A stretch of 64,000 bases of DNA from Bacteroidales bacterium (GCA_015491905.1 WGGC01000094.1:16311-80310), one strand, 5' to 3'; counted from the first letter of the stretch, positions 1 to 9,714 are shown. The notes: generated by a model from the sequence alone, not told the origin. Numbers and translations: made by a program.

Positions 1-1
1 A

Positions 2-1882
2 GATTATTATAAACATAAGAATCAAACTACAACCGCTGGTAAATATGCTCAAAAATCTCTTATGTTGATGAAGAACGGAAAGGGAAATGTTCTTGATAAG
101 ATTGCTGCAATGAAATTACTTACTGACTTGTATGTATTGCAAAAGCAATATAAAAAAGCATATTCTTTAGTTAAAAATTATACTGAACTAAAAGATAGTC
201 TTTATCAAAAAGAAAAAGAAAATCAAATAAATGCAATAGAAACCCGTGCAGAAATGTTGAAAAAAAATAAAATTATTCAACTGGAAAAGGAAAAGAGAAA
301 ACGGGTAGAGGCATATTTTATTATAGCTATTCTTCTGGCACTTTTTGTTATAATGCTTTTAATTTTTTGGATTCAAAAACGAAAATTTAAAACCAGAGAG
401 CTATCACGACAAAAATTCTTTCTCGATACACTATTGGAAGAATCTGAGGGGCACGTTGTTGTTGCAGATGAAAATGGAAATAGTACATATCTTAGTTCAT
501 CATATTTAAAATCTTTTGGCCGTATAAATCAAGAGCGCCTTGGACATTCTATTTTTGATTTCATACATCCCGATGACCTTCCGGAATTATTAAAAGCAAT
601 GGAATCTCTTAAAAAAAATACTGTTGTGAAAAAGAATATATTTTTTCGCTTAAAAAACAGTAAAGGAGAATACCGTGTTATGAGGGGTACAGCTAAGAAA
701 ATTGAAAATCACCCTGATTTAAAAGGTTATATTATTAATTTTTGGGATGTTACCGAAACACAAGAAGCTGAAAAGGCGTTACGTGAAAGTGAAGAAAAAT
801 ATAGAAATATTTTTAATGCTTTCCCGGATATTTATTTCCGTGTTAATAATAAAGGAATTATTTCTGAAATTAGCCCTTCTGTCACCAAAATAACAGGATA
901 CCTTCCACAAGAGGTTCTTGGTAAACCTGTTGGATCTTTTATTCATTCTGTTGTGGGCTGGGAAAAAGCTCAGACCTTATTTTTTAAATTAAGAAAACTT
1001 ACCGACTATAATATTGATTTAATAGGAAAGGATAATAGAAGAATTCATTGTTCAATGAATGGCAGGGTGGTAAAATTAAACAATGGTGAACATGCCGGCT
1101 TTGAAGGAACACTGAGAGATATAACACAACGGGTAGAAGCTGAGAGAAAATTACATCAATCCGAGCAAAGACTAAAAGAAGCAAATGATACTAAAGATAA
1201 ATTATTATCCATAATAAGTCATGATTTAAGAGGCTCTGTTGGAACACAAAAAGAAATTTTATCTATGGTGACAGAAGAAATGGATAGCTTTTCTAAAGAT
1301 GAAATTCTTTTATTGATAAAAACAATTAAAAATTCTGTGGATTCCACTTATGCGATGATTGATAATTTACTTTCATGGGCCAGGTTAATGAGGGATAAAA
1401 TTGAACCTGTAAGGAAGAGTAGTGAATTATTTCCAATTATTACATCAGTTTTTGAATATTTAAAAAAACAAGCAGAAGAAAAGCAGATAAAATTATTTTT
1501 TGAAGGAAATAAAAAGGTTAAAGGCTTTTTTGATCCCAACTTAATGGAAATTATTTTAAGAAACCTGATTGTGAATGCAATAAAGTTTTCCTATCCCGGA
1601 AATGATATAAAAGTGATTGTTAACGAAGATGCTGACAAGATAAAAATTTCTGTTGAGGATAAAGGAGTAGGAATGACTAATGAGGATATACAAAAAATAT
1701 TCTCACAATCTGGAAGAATTGAGTCTAAACCAGGTACTAACAGAGAAAAGGGGACTGGTCTTGGATTGATTATTGTTCGGGAATTTATTGCATTGAATAA
1801 AGGTGAACTTTCAATAGAAAGTGAAAAAGGAAAGGGTACACGTTTTACTTTTACCGTTCCCGTTCAGGAAAATAATAAATAA
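2..1882 (+). CDS. PAS-domain sensor histidine kinase with N-terminal TPR/TM region; 5' end lies outside the window
   Basis: Frame open to the window edge (DYYKHKNQTTTAGKYAQKSL, TPR-like), TM helix, two PAS-like regions, H-box SIISHDLRGSVGT, N/G boxes GTGLGLIIV. Confidence 0.9.
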   Translation, partial: DYYKHKNQTTTAGKYAQKSLMLMKNGKGNVLDKIAAMKLLTDLYVLQKQYKKAYSLVKNYTELKDSLYQKEKENQINAIETRAEMLKKNKIIQLEKEKRKRVEAYFIIAILLALFVIMLLIFWIQKRKFKTRELSRQKFFLDTLLEESEGHVVVADENGNSTYLSSSYLKSFGRINQERLGHSIFDFIHPDDLPELLKAMESLKKNTVVKKNIFFRLKNSKGEYRVMRGTAKKIENHPDLKGYIINFWDVTETQEAEKALRESEEKYRNIFNAFPDIYFRVNNKGIISEISPSVTKITGYLPQEVLGKPVGSFIHSVVGWEKAQTLFFKLRKLTDYNIDLIGKDNRRIHCSMNGRVVKLNNGEHAGFEGTLRDITQRVEAERKLHQSEQRLKEANDTKDKLLSIISHDLRGSVGTQKEILSMVTEEMDSFSKDEILLLIKTIKNSVDSTYAMIDNLLSWARLMRDKIEPVRKSSELFPIITSVFEYLKKQAEEKQIKLFFEGNKKVKGFFDPNLMEIILRNLIVNAIKFSYPGNDIKVIVNEDADKIKISVEDKGVGMTNEDIQKIFSQSGRIESKPGTNREKGTGLGLIIVREFIALNKGELSIESEKGKGTRFTFTVPVQENNK

Positions 1883-1948
1883 TGTTCTACTGAATTCTGT
1901 TGGATTCTATTATCTTTGTCAGCAGTAGAAAATAATGGCAGCCCTGAT

Positions 1949-3079
1949 ATGATAAAATACCCCATGGTTGACCTTAAAGGTCAATATATTAAAATTAAAT
2001 CTGAAATAGATAGTGCGATTTCAAAAGTAATTGATGAGGCAAAGTTTATAAAAGGACCTCAGGTAAAATCTTTTAATAATAGTCTTGCCGATTACCTGAA
2101 GGTTAAGCATGTAATTTCATGTGGAAACGGTACTGATGCCTTGCAGCTTGCATTAATGGCACTGGAACTTAAACCCGGCGATGAGGTAATTACAACTCCT
2201 TTTACTTTTATTGCTACTGCTGAAGTTATTGCCTTGTTAAACCTAAAACCTGTATTTGCAGATGTTCTCCCTGATACTTTTAATATAGATCCTGATAAAA
2301 TAGAATCATTAATTACTGCAAAAACACGGGCAATTATCCCTGTTCATTTGTTTGGTCAGGCAGCAGATATGCAAAAAATTATGAATATCGCAGAGAGAAA
2401 TAATTTATTTGTTATTGAAGATACTGCTCAGGCTTTAGGTGCAGATATTTATGATGTCAATGGAGATTATAAAAAGGCCGGCACAATTGGTGATATTGGT
2501 TGTACTTCTTTTTTCCCTTCAAAAAATTTGGGTGCATTTGGAGACGGAGGAGCCGTTTTTACAAATAATGATGTGCTAGCCGAACGCCTAACCTCGCTTT
2601 CTAATCATGGTATGGAAGTACGATATTTCCATGACCGTGTTGGTATAAATTCGCGTCTCGACACTATTCAGGCTGCTATTTTGGAAGTCAAATTAAAATA
2701 TCTGAATCAATATTGCAAGGATAGACAAAAAGCGGCTAAATTTTATAATGAAGGGTTTGCTAAAACAACACAAATAAAAACTCCTGTTAAAGCCCCATTT
2801 ACATCCCATGTTTATCATCAGTATACAATTTTATTGGAAGGAATTGACAGAGAAGGGCTAATGGATTTTCTAACCTCAAAAGGTATTGCTTCTGCTATCT
2901 ATTACCCTGTACCTATTCATTTACAAAAGGCTTATCGCATGTTGGGTTATAATAAAGGAGACTTTCCTGTGGCTGAGACTTTAAGCCGGAATGTATTGTC
3001 ATTACCAATTCATACTGAATTAACAGAGGAAATCCAACAGTTTATTATAGAAAATATTTTAGATTTTATTAATGGGTAA
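1949..3079 (+). CDS. DegT/DnrJ/EryC1/StrS family PLP-dependent sugar aminotransferase
   Basis: GNGTDALQLAL, GDEVITTPFTFIATAE, FFPSKNLGAFGDGG, NSRLDTIQAAIL motifs. Start moved from TTG 1916 to ATG 1949 because the TTG lies inside a TATCTTTG -7 box. Confidence 0.9.
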   Translation: MIKYPMVDLKGQYIKIKSEIDSAISKVIDEAKFIKGPQVKSFNNSLADYLKVKHVISCGNGTDALQLALMALELKPGDEVITTPFTFIATAEVIALLNLKPVFADVLPDTFNIDPDKIESLITAKTRAIIPVHLFGQAADMQKIMNIAERNNLFVIEDTAQALGADIYDVNGDYKKAGTIGDIGCTSFFPSKNLGAFGDGGAVFTNNDVLAERLTSLSNHGMEVRYFHDRVGINSRLDTIQAAILEVKLKYLNQYCKDRQKAAKFYNEGFAKTTQIKTPVKAPFTSHVYHQYTILLEGIDREGLMDFLTSKGIASAIYYPVPIHLQKAYRMLGYNKGDFPVAETLSRNVLSLPIHTELTEEIQQFIIENILDFING

Positions 3080-3662
3080 TAATATGGAAAAAAAATACTT
3101 TTGTCACGAAACAGCAGTAATAGATCATGGCTGTAAAATAGGTCAGGGAACTAAAATATGGCATTTTTGCCATATTATGGAAGGTGCAGAACTTGGTGAA
3201 AACTGTAACCTTGGACAAAATGTTATGGTGGCCTCAGGAGTAAAACTCGGTAGAAATGTTAAAGTGCAAAATAATGTTTCAATTTATACCGGAGTTATCT
3301 GTGAAGATGATGTTTTTCTTGGACCTTCAATGGTATTTACTAATGTTATTAATCCGCGCAGTGGGGTCAACCGAAGAGGACAATATTCTGAAACTATTGT
3401 AAAAAAAGGCGCTTCTATTGGGGCTAATGCTACTATTGTATGCGGGCATAATATTGGTGAATTTGCATTTATTGGAGCTGGTGCTGTTGTAACAAAAGAA
3501 GTAAAGCCATATGCATTGGTTGTAGGGAATCCCGCAAGGCAAATAGGTTGGATGAGTGAATTTGGCCACCGTTTAAAATTTGCTGCCGATGGCTTTGCAT
3601 ATTGCCCTGAAAGTGGTGAGAAATATCAACTTTTAAATGAAAGTGTTAAAAAGGTAGGCTAA
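3072..3662 (+). CDS. Left-handed beta-helix (hexapeptide) acyl/acetyltransferase, WbpD/WlbB-like
   Basis: Hexapeptide repeats (IGQGTKIWHFCHIMEGAELGENCNLGQNVMV) and GNPARQIGWMSEFG; overlaps the upstream aminotransferase gene. Confidence 0.87.
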   Translation: MGNNMEKKYFCHETAVIDHGCKIGQGTKIWHFCHIMEGAELGENCNLGQNVMVASGVKLGRNVKVQNNVSIYTGVICEDDVFLGPSMVFTNVINPRSGVNRRGQYSETIVKKGASIGANATIVCGHNIGEFAFIGAGAVVTKEVKPYALVVGNPARQIGWMSEFGHRLKFAADGFAYCPESGEKYQLLNESVKKVG

Positions 3663-3703
3663 ATAACAGCTTATTATAAAACGAAATTTTTAAAAACAAT
3701 AAA

Positions 3704-4723
3704 ATGCAAATATTAGTAACAGGAGGAACAGGTTATATTGGGTCTCATACTGTAGTTGAACTGCAAAAAAGGGGCTATGAGGTCATTATTGTGGATAATC
3801 TTTCAAATTCCAGAAGAGAAATTATTGATAATATTGAAAAAATTACCGGAATTAAACCTGTATTGGAAGTTTTTGACCTGGAAGATCGAAAAAAAACTTC
3901 TGATTTTTTTAAAAAATATCCGGATTTAAAGGGGGTTATTCATTTTGCTGCTTTTAAGGCTGTTGGAGAATCTGTAGAAAAACCGTTGATGTATTATAGA
4001 AACAACTTGGTTTCATTAATAAATATTTTGGAAAGTATGCAGGAAAATGATGTCGAAAATATTGTCTTTTCATCTTCTTGTACTGTTTACGGTCAACCTG
4101 ATCATTTACCGGTTTCTGAAACGGCACCAATTAAAAAAGCCGAATCTCCCTATGGTAACACTAAACAAATTTCCGAAGAGATAATACAGGATACAATTAA
4201 AGTCTCAAAAATTAATGGTATTGCTTTGCGCTATTTCAACCCTATTGGAGCACATGAGAGTGCCTTAATAGGAGAACTGCCACTTGGAGTCCCAAATAAT
4301 TTGGTTCCATTTATTACACAAACTGCGATTGGTATCAGAGATGAACTTAAGATTTTTGGTAATGATTACCCTACTCCTGATGGAACTCCAATTCGTGATT
4401 ATATTCATGTTGTTGATTTAGCTGAAGCCCATGTTATTGCTATAAAACGTATGATTGATGGTAAAATGAAAAATGATTTTGAAGTTTTTAATTTGGGAAC
4501 TGGTACCGGATATTCCGTTTTGGAGGTAGTAAAAGCTTTTGAAAAAGTTTCAGGTGTCAAATTAAAATATAAGATTGTTGGCCGCAGGGAAGGCGATATT
4601 GTTCAGGTATGGGCAGACCCTACTTATTCAAATAAAGAACTTGGATGGAAAGCAAAAAGAAATTTGGAAGAAATGGTTGCTTCTGCATGGAAATGGGAAA
4701 AAGCTTATCGATCAAGAATATAA
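3704..4723 (+). CDS. galE: UDP-glucose 4-epimerase
   Basis: GGTGYIGSHTVVEL, SSSCTVYG, SPYGNTKQ, RYFNPIGAH. Confidence 0.93.
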   Translation: MQILVTGGTGYIGSHTVVELQKRGYEVIIVDNLSNSRREIIDNIEKITGIKPVLEVFDLEDRKKTSDFFKKYPDLKGVIHFAAFKAVGESVEKPLMYYRNNLVSLINILESMQENDVENIVFSSSCTVYGQPDHLPVSETAPIKKAESPYGNTKQISEEIIQDTIKVSKINGIALRYFNPIGAHESALIGELPLGVPNNLVPFITQTAIGIRDELKIFGNDYPTPDGTPIRDYIHVVDLAEAHVIAIKRMIDGKMKNDFEVFNLGTGTGYSVLEVVKAFEKVSGVKLKYKIVGRREGDIVQVWADPTYSNKELGWKAKRNLEEMVASAWKWEKAYRSRI

Positions 4724-4762
4724 AGTAAAATAATTAGTTTTTAGAAAAAGAAGTATAGCTTT

Positions 4763-5821
4763 ATGGAAAAGAAGAAAATTTTAATTACCGGTGGTGCCGG
4801 GTTTATTGGTTCTCATGTGGTTCGGTTATTTGTTAATAAATACCCCTCTTATTTAATTTATAACCTTGATAAACTGACTTATGCCGGAAACCTGGAAAAC
4901 CTGAAAGATGTAGAAAATAAATCAAATTATAAATTTATTTTGGGTGACATTGCAGATGAGAAATTTATTTATGATCTGTTTTCCAAAGAACAATTTGACG
5001 GAGTTATTCATTTAGCTGCCGAATCACATGTTGACAGATCTATTACTAACCCTAACGAGTTTGTGATTACCAATGTTATCGGAACAGTTAATTTGTTAAA
5101 TGCAACTAACAATATATGGAAAGATAACAAAAAAGGTAAACGGTTTTATCATGTGTCTACAGATGAGGTATATGGTTCACTTGGGGAAACAGGATATTTT
5201 ACTGAGCAAACAGCCTATGACCCTCACAGTCCTTATTCTGCATCTAAAGCGAGTTCTGACCATTTTGTCAGGGCTTATCACGATACATATGGCTTGCCTG
5301 TGATAATTTCAAACTGCTCTAATAATTATGGGCCTTATCAGTTTCCTGAAAAATTAATTCCTCTATTTATAAATAATATTCGAAATAATAAGCCTTTGCC
5401 TGTTTACGGTAAGGGAGTAAATATTAGAGATTGGCTTTATGTAGAAGATCATGCTGTAGCTATTGATGAAATATATCATAGGGGAGAGGATGGCGAAACA
5501 TTTAACATCGGTGGTCATAACGAATGGAAAAATATTGATTTGATAAAATTACTTTGTAAGGTAATGGATAATAAATTAAATCGTGAACCCGGAACATCCG
5601 AAAAATTAATTACTTATGTAACAGATAGGGCGGGCCATGATTTGAGATATGCTATTGATTCATCGAAATTACAGAAAAAACTTGGGTGGAAACCCAGCCT
5701 TCAGTTTGAAGAAGGTATTGAAAAAACGGTTAGTTGGTATCTTAATAATAAAGAATGGTTGGATAATGTAACTTCCGGAAATTATCAGAAATATTACGAA
5801 AAAATGTATTCTAACAGGTAA
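4763..5821 (+). CDS. rfbB: dTDP-glucose 4,6-dehydratase
   Basis: GGAGFIGSHVVRLF, LAAESHVDRSI, STDEVYGSLGETGYFTE, YSASKASSDHFVRAYHDTYGLP. Confidence 0.95.
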   Translation: MEKKKILITGGAGFIGSHVVRLFVNKYPSYLIYNLDKLTYAGNLENLKDVENKSNYKFILGDIADEKFIYDLFSKEQFDGVIHLAAESHVDRSITNPNEFVITNVIGTVNLLNATNNIWKDNKKGKRFYHVSTDEVYGSLGETGYFTEQTAYDPHSPYSASKASSDHFVRAYHDTYGLPVIISNCSNNYGPYQFPEKLIPLFINNIRNNKPLPVYGKGVNIRDWLYVEDHAVAIDEIYHRGEDGETFNIGGHNEWKNIDLIKLLCKVMDNKLNREPGTSEKLITYVTDRAGHDLRYAIDSSKLQKKLGWKPSLQFEEGIEKTVSWYLNNKEWLDNVTSGNYQKYYEKMYSNR

Positions 5822-6002
5822 ATTATATTTAATTTAGGAATCTGAATTTTTAATTTATTGGACAATAGTAATTTACATATATTTTAAATGATAAAAAAAA
5901 GAGTGGGGAATAAGTGAAAAAAAAATGAAATTCATTTGAATATTTAAAAAAATATTCCGTTCTTTGCACTCCAATTTTCGCAATAGAATAAAAAGAGTAA
6001 CC

Positions 6003-6242
6003 ATGTCAAGAATTTGTCAGATAACAGGAAAAAAAGTGATAACAGGAAATAACGTATCACACTCTCATATTAAAACAAAAAGGAAATTTCATCCTAACTT
6101 GCAAACCAAACGTTTTTTTGTTCCGGAAACCGGTGAATGGGTTACGTTAAGGGTTACTGCTGCAGGTATACGTATTATCAATAAAAAAGGAATTTTTAAT
6201 GCCTTAAAAGAAGCCAAAGAAAAAGGTTTTTATAAGGTTTAA
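6003..6242 (+). CDS. rpmB: 50S ribosomal protein bL28
   Basis: MSRICQITGKKVITGNNVSHSHIKTKRKFHPNLQ; start set at ATG 6003 rather than TTG 5964. Confidence 0.96.
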   Translation: MSRICQITGKKVITGNNVSHSHIKTKRKFHPNLQTKRFFVPETGEWVTLRVTAAGIRIINKKGIFNALKEAKEKGFYKV

Positions 6243-6263
6243 AATTAATTTATTTATAGTCAT

Positions 6264-6299
6264 AAAAAAAAGGTTGGTCAATTAAGTCCAACCTTTTTT
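6264..6299 (+). terminator. Rho-independent terminator after rpmB
   Basis: AAAAAAAGGTTGG-loop-CCAACCTTTTTTT. Confidence 0.85.
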
Positions 6300-6375
6300 T
6301 GTGCTAAAAAATAAATAACTTCCTAATAAGCAGTCTTTTCGTTAAAAAGAAAAAATCTTCTATAATTTAAAAAAA

Positions 6376-7545
6376 TCAGTAATTTTCTCTAAATACATCG
6401 GAAGTTTTCCTTTTTAACCTTTCAAAAACTTCCTGTTCAGAGCCTTCAGCCTTTATTGAATAATATTTTCCTTGATTTTTATAATACTCAATTACCGGTA
6501 GGGTTTTTTCTTTATATTGTTCCAACCTGTTTACAATTAATTCTGTTGAATAATCATAAGGCCTGGCTTTTTCTGTTTTAGATCTGGCAGAGAGTCTTTT
6601 GATTGCTTCTAATGTTGAAATCTTCATGTCCACTAATGCAGATACAGATAAATTTTCTCTTTGCAAAAGCCCATCCAAAATATAAGCTTGTATTAGAGTT
6701 CTTGGGAACCCTTTAAATACAAATCCGTTAACATGAGGGTTTTCACTAATCTTACGCTCAATTAGCTGAATCGGAATTTCATCAGGAACAATCTCTCCTT
6801 TATCCATATATGGCTTTGCCAATTTGCCAATTTCTGTACCATCTTTTATTTCCTGGCGCATAAGTTTTCCTGTTGAAATGTAAACCAGTCCAAATTCCTG
6901 CGCAAGTAAGTTCCCCTGTGTTCCTTTTCCTGATCCTGGTTTCCCAAGTAGCACTATATTATTTTGATTCTTTGTTTTGGTTTTCTCTATTATTTCTACA
7001 ATGCTTTCAAAAATGTCATCTATTTTCCCAACTCCGTTTATAGGAAAATATTTTTCTTTCTTATTGTAAAAGTTAGCTACGGGTTTTGTTTTATTTTCAT
7101 ATTCCTGAAGACGCACTTTTATAACATCTAAGGTGTCATCAGCTCTGCCTGAATCCTTTGCTCTAAGTAGCAAACGCTCAATAAGTTCATCTTCGGGCAC
7201 CTCCAAACTTATCATACAATTCAATGAGGTGTTCATTCTAAGTAATAATCCTTCTAAAATATATGCTTGAACAGTAGTTCTGGGAAAGCCATCAAATAAA
7301 ATACCGCGACTGTCAGGATTGGTTTTAATTTTTTTCTCAATTAACTGTATTATTAACTCGTCATCAACAAGACCTCCTTTTTCAATTATCGATTTAGCTT
7401 TCATTCCTAAATCAGAGCCTTCTGAAATCTCCGACCTAAGCATATCACCGGTTGAGATGTAAGTAAGGTTATACTTTTTAAGTAATTTTTTTGATTGGGT
7501 GCCTTTTCCGGCTCCTGGAGGGCCAAATAATGCGATATTTAACAT
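6376..7545 (-). CDS. adk: Tandem (two-domain) adenylate kinase
   Basis: Two complete adk-like repeats in one ORF: GPPGAGKGTQ...ISTGDMLR...DGFPRT...SGRADD, then GKPGSGKGTQ...ISTGKLMR...KGFPRT...ARPYD. Confidence 0.93.
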   Translation of the reverse strand: MLNIALFGPPGAGKGTQSKKLLKKYNLTYISTGDMLRSEISEGSDLGMKAKSIIEKGGLVDDELIIQLIEKKIKTNPDSRGILFDGFPRTTVQAYILEGLLLRMNTSLNCMISLEVPEDELIERLLLRAKDSGRADDTLDVIKVRLQEYENKTKPVANFYNKKEKYFPINGVGKIDDIFESIVEIIEKTKTKNQNNIVLLGKPGSGKGTQGNLLAQEFGLVYISTGKLMRQEIKDGTEIGKLAKPYMDKGEIVPDEIPIQLIERKISENPHVNGFVFKGFPRTLIQAYILDGLLQRENLSVSALVDMKISTLEAIKRLSARSKTEKARPYDYSTELIVNRLEQYKEKTLPVIEYYKNQGKYYSIKAEGSEQEVFERLKRKTSDVFRENY

Positions 7546-7558
7546 GATTATGAGGTTT

Positions 7559-8098
7559 TTAAGGTATAATCTTATATATGTCCTTTAGATTTCTGGCCTG
7601 CCCGTTATAATCAAGTCCATAGCCAATAATGAAATCATTAGGAATTTCTATTCCTATATAGTCAATTTTGAATTGCTTTTTGTATGATTTAGGTTTAAAT
7701 AGAAGAGTTGCAATTCTTAAGCTGGCAATATTTTTATCTTCTAAATATTCTAATACTTTTTCCATGCTTATTCCAGTATCAACAATATCCTCTATTAATA
7801 CAATTGTTCTTCCTTCAATTGATTCATCTAAACCAATAAGTTTTCTGACATTTCCTGTACTTTCAGTGCCTTCATATGAGGCGAATTTAATGAATGATAT
7901 CTCAGCCGGGAAATCCAATTTCTTAAATAAATCTCCGGCAAACATAAATGCACCATTTAATATTACAAGAAATAAAGGGTTCTTTTCAGCTAAATCTGCC
8001 TTTAATTCATTTGCAATTTTTTGAATTGCTTTATCAATTTTATCATGCGAAATGTAAGGTTCGAAATATTTATCTAAGACTTTAATTTGTGTTGCCAT
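7559..8098 (-). CDS. hpt: Hypoxanthine phosphoribosyltransferase
   Basis: VLIEDIVDTGISMEKVLEYL PRPP loop. Start at ATG 8098; the tracked TTG 8122 lies in a -7 box. Confidence 0.93.
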   Translation of the reverse strand: MATQIKVLDKYFEPYISHDKIDKAIQKIANELKADLAEKNPLFLVILNGAFMFAGDLFKKLDFPAEISFIKFASYEGTESTGNVRKLIGLDESIEGRTIVLIEDIVDTGISMEKVLEYLEDKNIASLRIATLLFKPKSYKKQFKIDYIGIEIPNDFIIGYGLDYNGQARNLKDIYKIIP

Positions 8099-8119
8099 TA
8101 TTTTTATCTTAATAGCCAA

Positions 8120-8127
8120 CAAAGATA
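8120..8127 (-). promoter_or_regulatory. Bacteroidota -7 box TATCTTTG for hpt
   Basis: Exact TAnnTTTG on the minus strand, about 20 nt upstream of ATG 8098. Confidence 0.6.
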
Positions 8128-8326
8128 ATAAGTTATCCTTAATTTTTTATGATTGGTATTGAGAATAACTAAGTTTTTCATTTTTTTTATAAAAATGCTT
8201 GTAAAGCATGTGTTGGAATCCACAATATTAAAAATTAATATTTAGGCTTTTCTTTAGATAAAAACTCATATTGATTTTTAGGGGTTGAATGATTATTAAA
8301 TCTCATAAAAAAATTATTATTTAATA

Positions 8327-8373
8327 ATGAGAAATTTAATATGGCTAATGAAATATGAATTTATAAACATATG
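8327..8373 (+). repeat. Copy A of the 47-nt ATG-terminated element, upstream of purE
   Basis: ATGAGAAATTTAATATGGCTAATGAAATATGAATTTATAAACATATG; gap-free alignment with copies B-E; preceded by inverted repeat 8292-8301/8319-8328. Confidence 0.65.
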
Positions 8374-8436
8374 AAAAATTCAATTACTTTTGTTCTTAAA
8401 CATATTTTAATAAAAATTAAATAGTAATCTAAATTT

Positions 8437-8943
8437 ATGAATCCACAAGTAAGTATAATTATGGGTAGTACCTCTGATTTGAAAATAATGGAGAAGGCTG
8501 CTATATTTTTTGATGAAATGCAAATTCCTTTTGAAATACATGCCTTATCAGCGCACAGAACGCCTGAAGCAGTAGAAGAGTTTGCAAGGAGCGCTTCAGA
8601 AAGAGGAATACAAGTAATAATTGCAGGTGCCGGAATGGCTGCTCATCTTCCTGGCGTTATTGCGTCAATGACTTCCCTGCCTGTAATTGGCGTTCCTATT
8701 AGTGCTTCTTTAAAAGGTGTGGATGCTTTGTTAGCTATTGTTCAGATGCCTCCTGGTGTTCCGGTTGCTACTGTTGGAATAGACAACAGTTTAAATGCTG
8801 CAATTTTGGCAGCCCAAATGATGAGTATAAATAATACTTCACTGCAAAAGCATGTGCTGGAATATAAAAATAAATTAAAAGAAAAAATAGAAAAAGCAAA
8901 TGAAACACTTTCAGGAATTTCTTATAAATTTAAAACCAATTAG
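8437..8943 (+). CDS. purE: N5-carboxyaminoimidazole ribonucleotide mutase
   Basis: IIMGSTSDLKIMEKA, LSAHRTPEAVEEFA, AGAGMAAHLPGVIAS. Confidence 0.95.
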   Translation: MNPQVSIIMGSTSDLKIMEKAAIFFDEMQIPFEIHALSAHRTPEAVEEFARSASERGIQVIIAGAGMAAHLPGVIASMTSLPVIGVPISASLKGVDALLAIVQMPPGVPVATVGIDNSLNAAILAAQMMSINNTSLQKHVLEYKNKLKEKIEKANETLSGISYKFKTN

Positions 8944-9090
8944 ATATTTGTACAGTTTTTAGAATTAGGGCTTATATATTTTTATTATTTTTGTCGAAAA
9001 GTTCCTGGACAATAATATTCGCCCAAAACTCAAATATTTATTTAAACTTATAATTTCTGAAATTAGCTTTTTAGGCCAAAGAAAAAATTT

Positions 9091-9714
9091 ATGGAATATA
9101 ACACTATTAGAAAACATTTAATAATTCCTGAGTATGGAAGGAATATTCAAAAAATGGTTGAATTTGCACTTACTATTGAAGATAGAGATGAACGTAACCA
9201 GTTTGCAAAAATGATTGTGCAGGTAATGGCCAATATGAATACCCAGCTTAAGGATACTAACGACTTTGAGCAAAAGTTATGGGATCATTTATATATTATC
9301 TCTGATTTTAAATTAGATGTTGATGGACCTTTTCCTAAACCTAACAGAAAAGATGTATACAGTAAACCGGAAAAAGTTCCTTATAGCGAAGATCATATCA
9401 AATTTAAACATTATGGTTTGAACCTTGAAAAAATGATTAAGACCGCTATTGACATGGAAGATGGAGATGAAAAAACCCAATTGGTGAAATGGATTGCTAA
9501 TTATATGAAACGGTCTTATTTAACATGGAACCGGGATTCTGTAACTGATGTTGTTATTTATACTCAATTAAATGAATTAGCAGGTGGGAAATTAACATTG
9601 AATGTTGAAGATCCATTAATATCGGCAAGTGAAGTGTTACCTTCAGGAAGAAATGCTAAAAAGAAAAAAAATAAAGGTAGCCAAAGAAAGGTTTATAACA
9701 AAAAATATAGATAG
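9091..9714 (+). CDS. DUF4290-like conserved Bacteroidota protein upstream of murA
   Basis: Protein MEYNTIRKHLIIPEYGRNIQKMVEFALTIEDRDERN, with a repeated LEKMIKTAIDMEDGDEKTQ motif; family assigned from memory. Confidence 0.75.
   Translation: MEYNTIRKHLIIPEYGRNIQKMVEFALTIEDRDERNQFAKMIVQVMANMNTQLKDTNDFEQKLWDHLYIISDFKLDVDGPFPKPNRKDVYSKPEKVPYSEDHIKFKHYGLNLEKMIKTAIDMEDGDEKTQLVKWIANYMKRSYLTWNRDSVTDVVIYTQLNELAGGKLTLNVEDPLISASEVLPSGRNAKKKKNKGSQRKVYNKKYR

Noticed and set aside
7668-8024. 118-aa plus-strand ORF opposite hpt
   Set aside because: Shadow ORF; hpt has all family motifs on the other strand.
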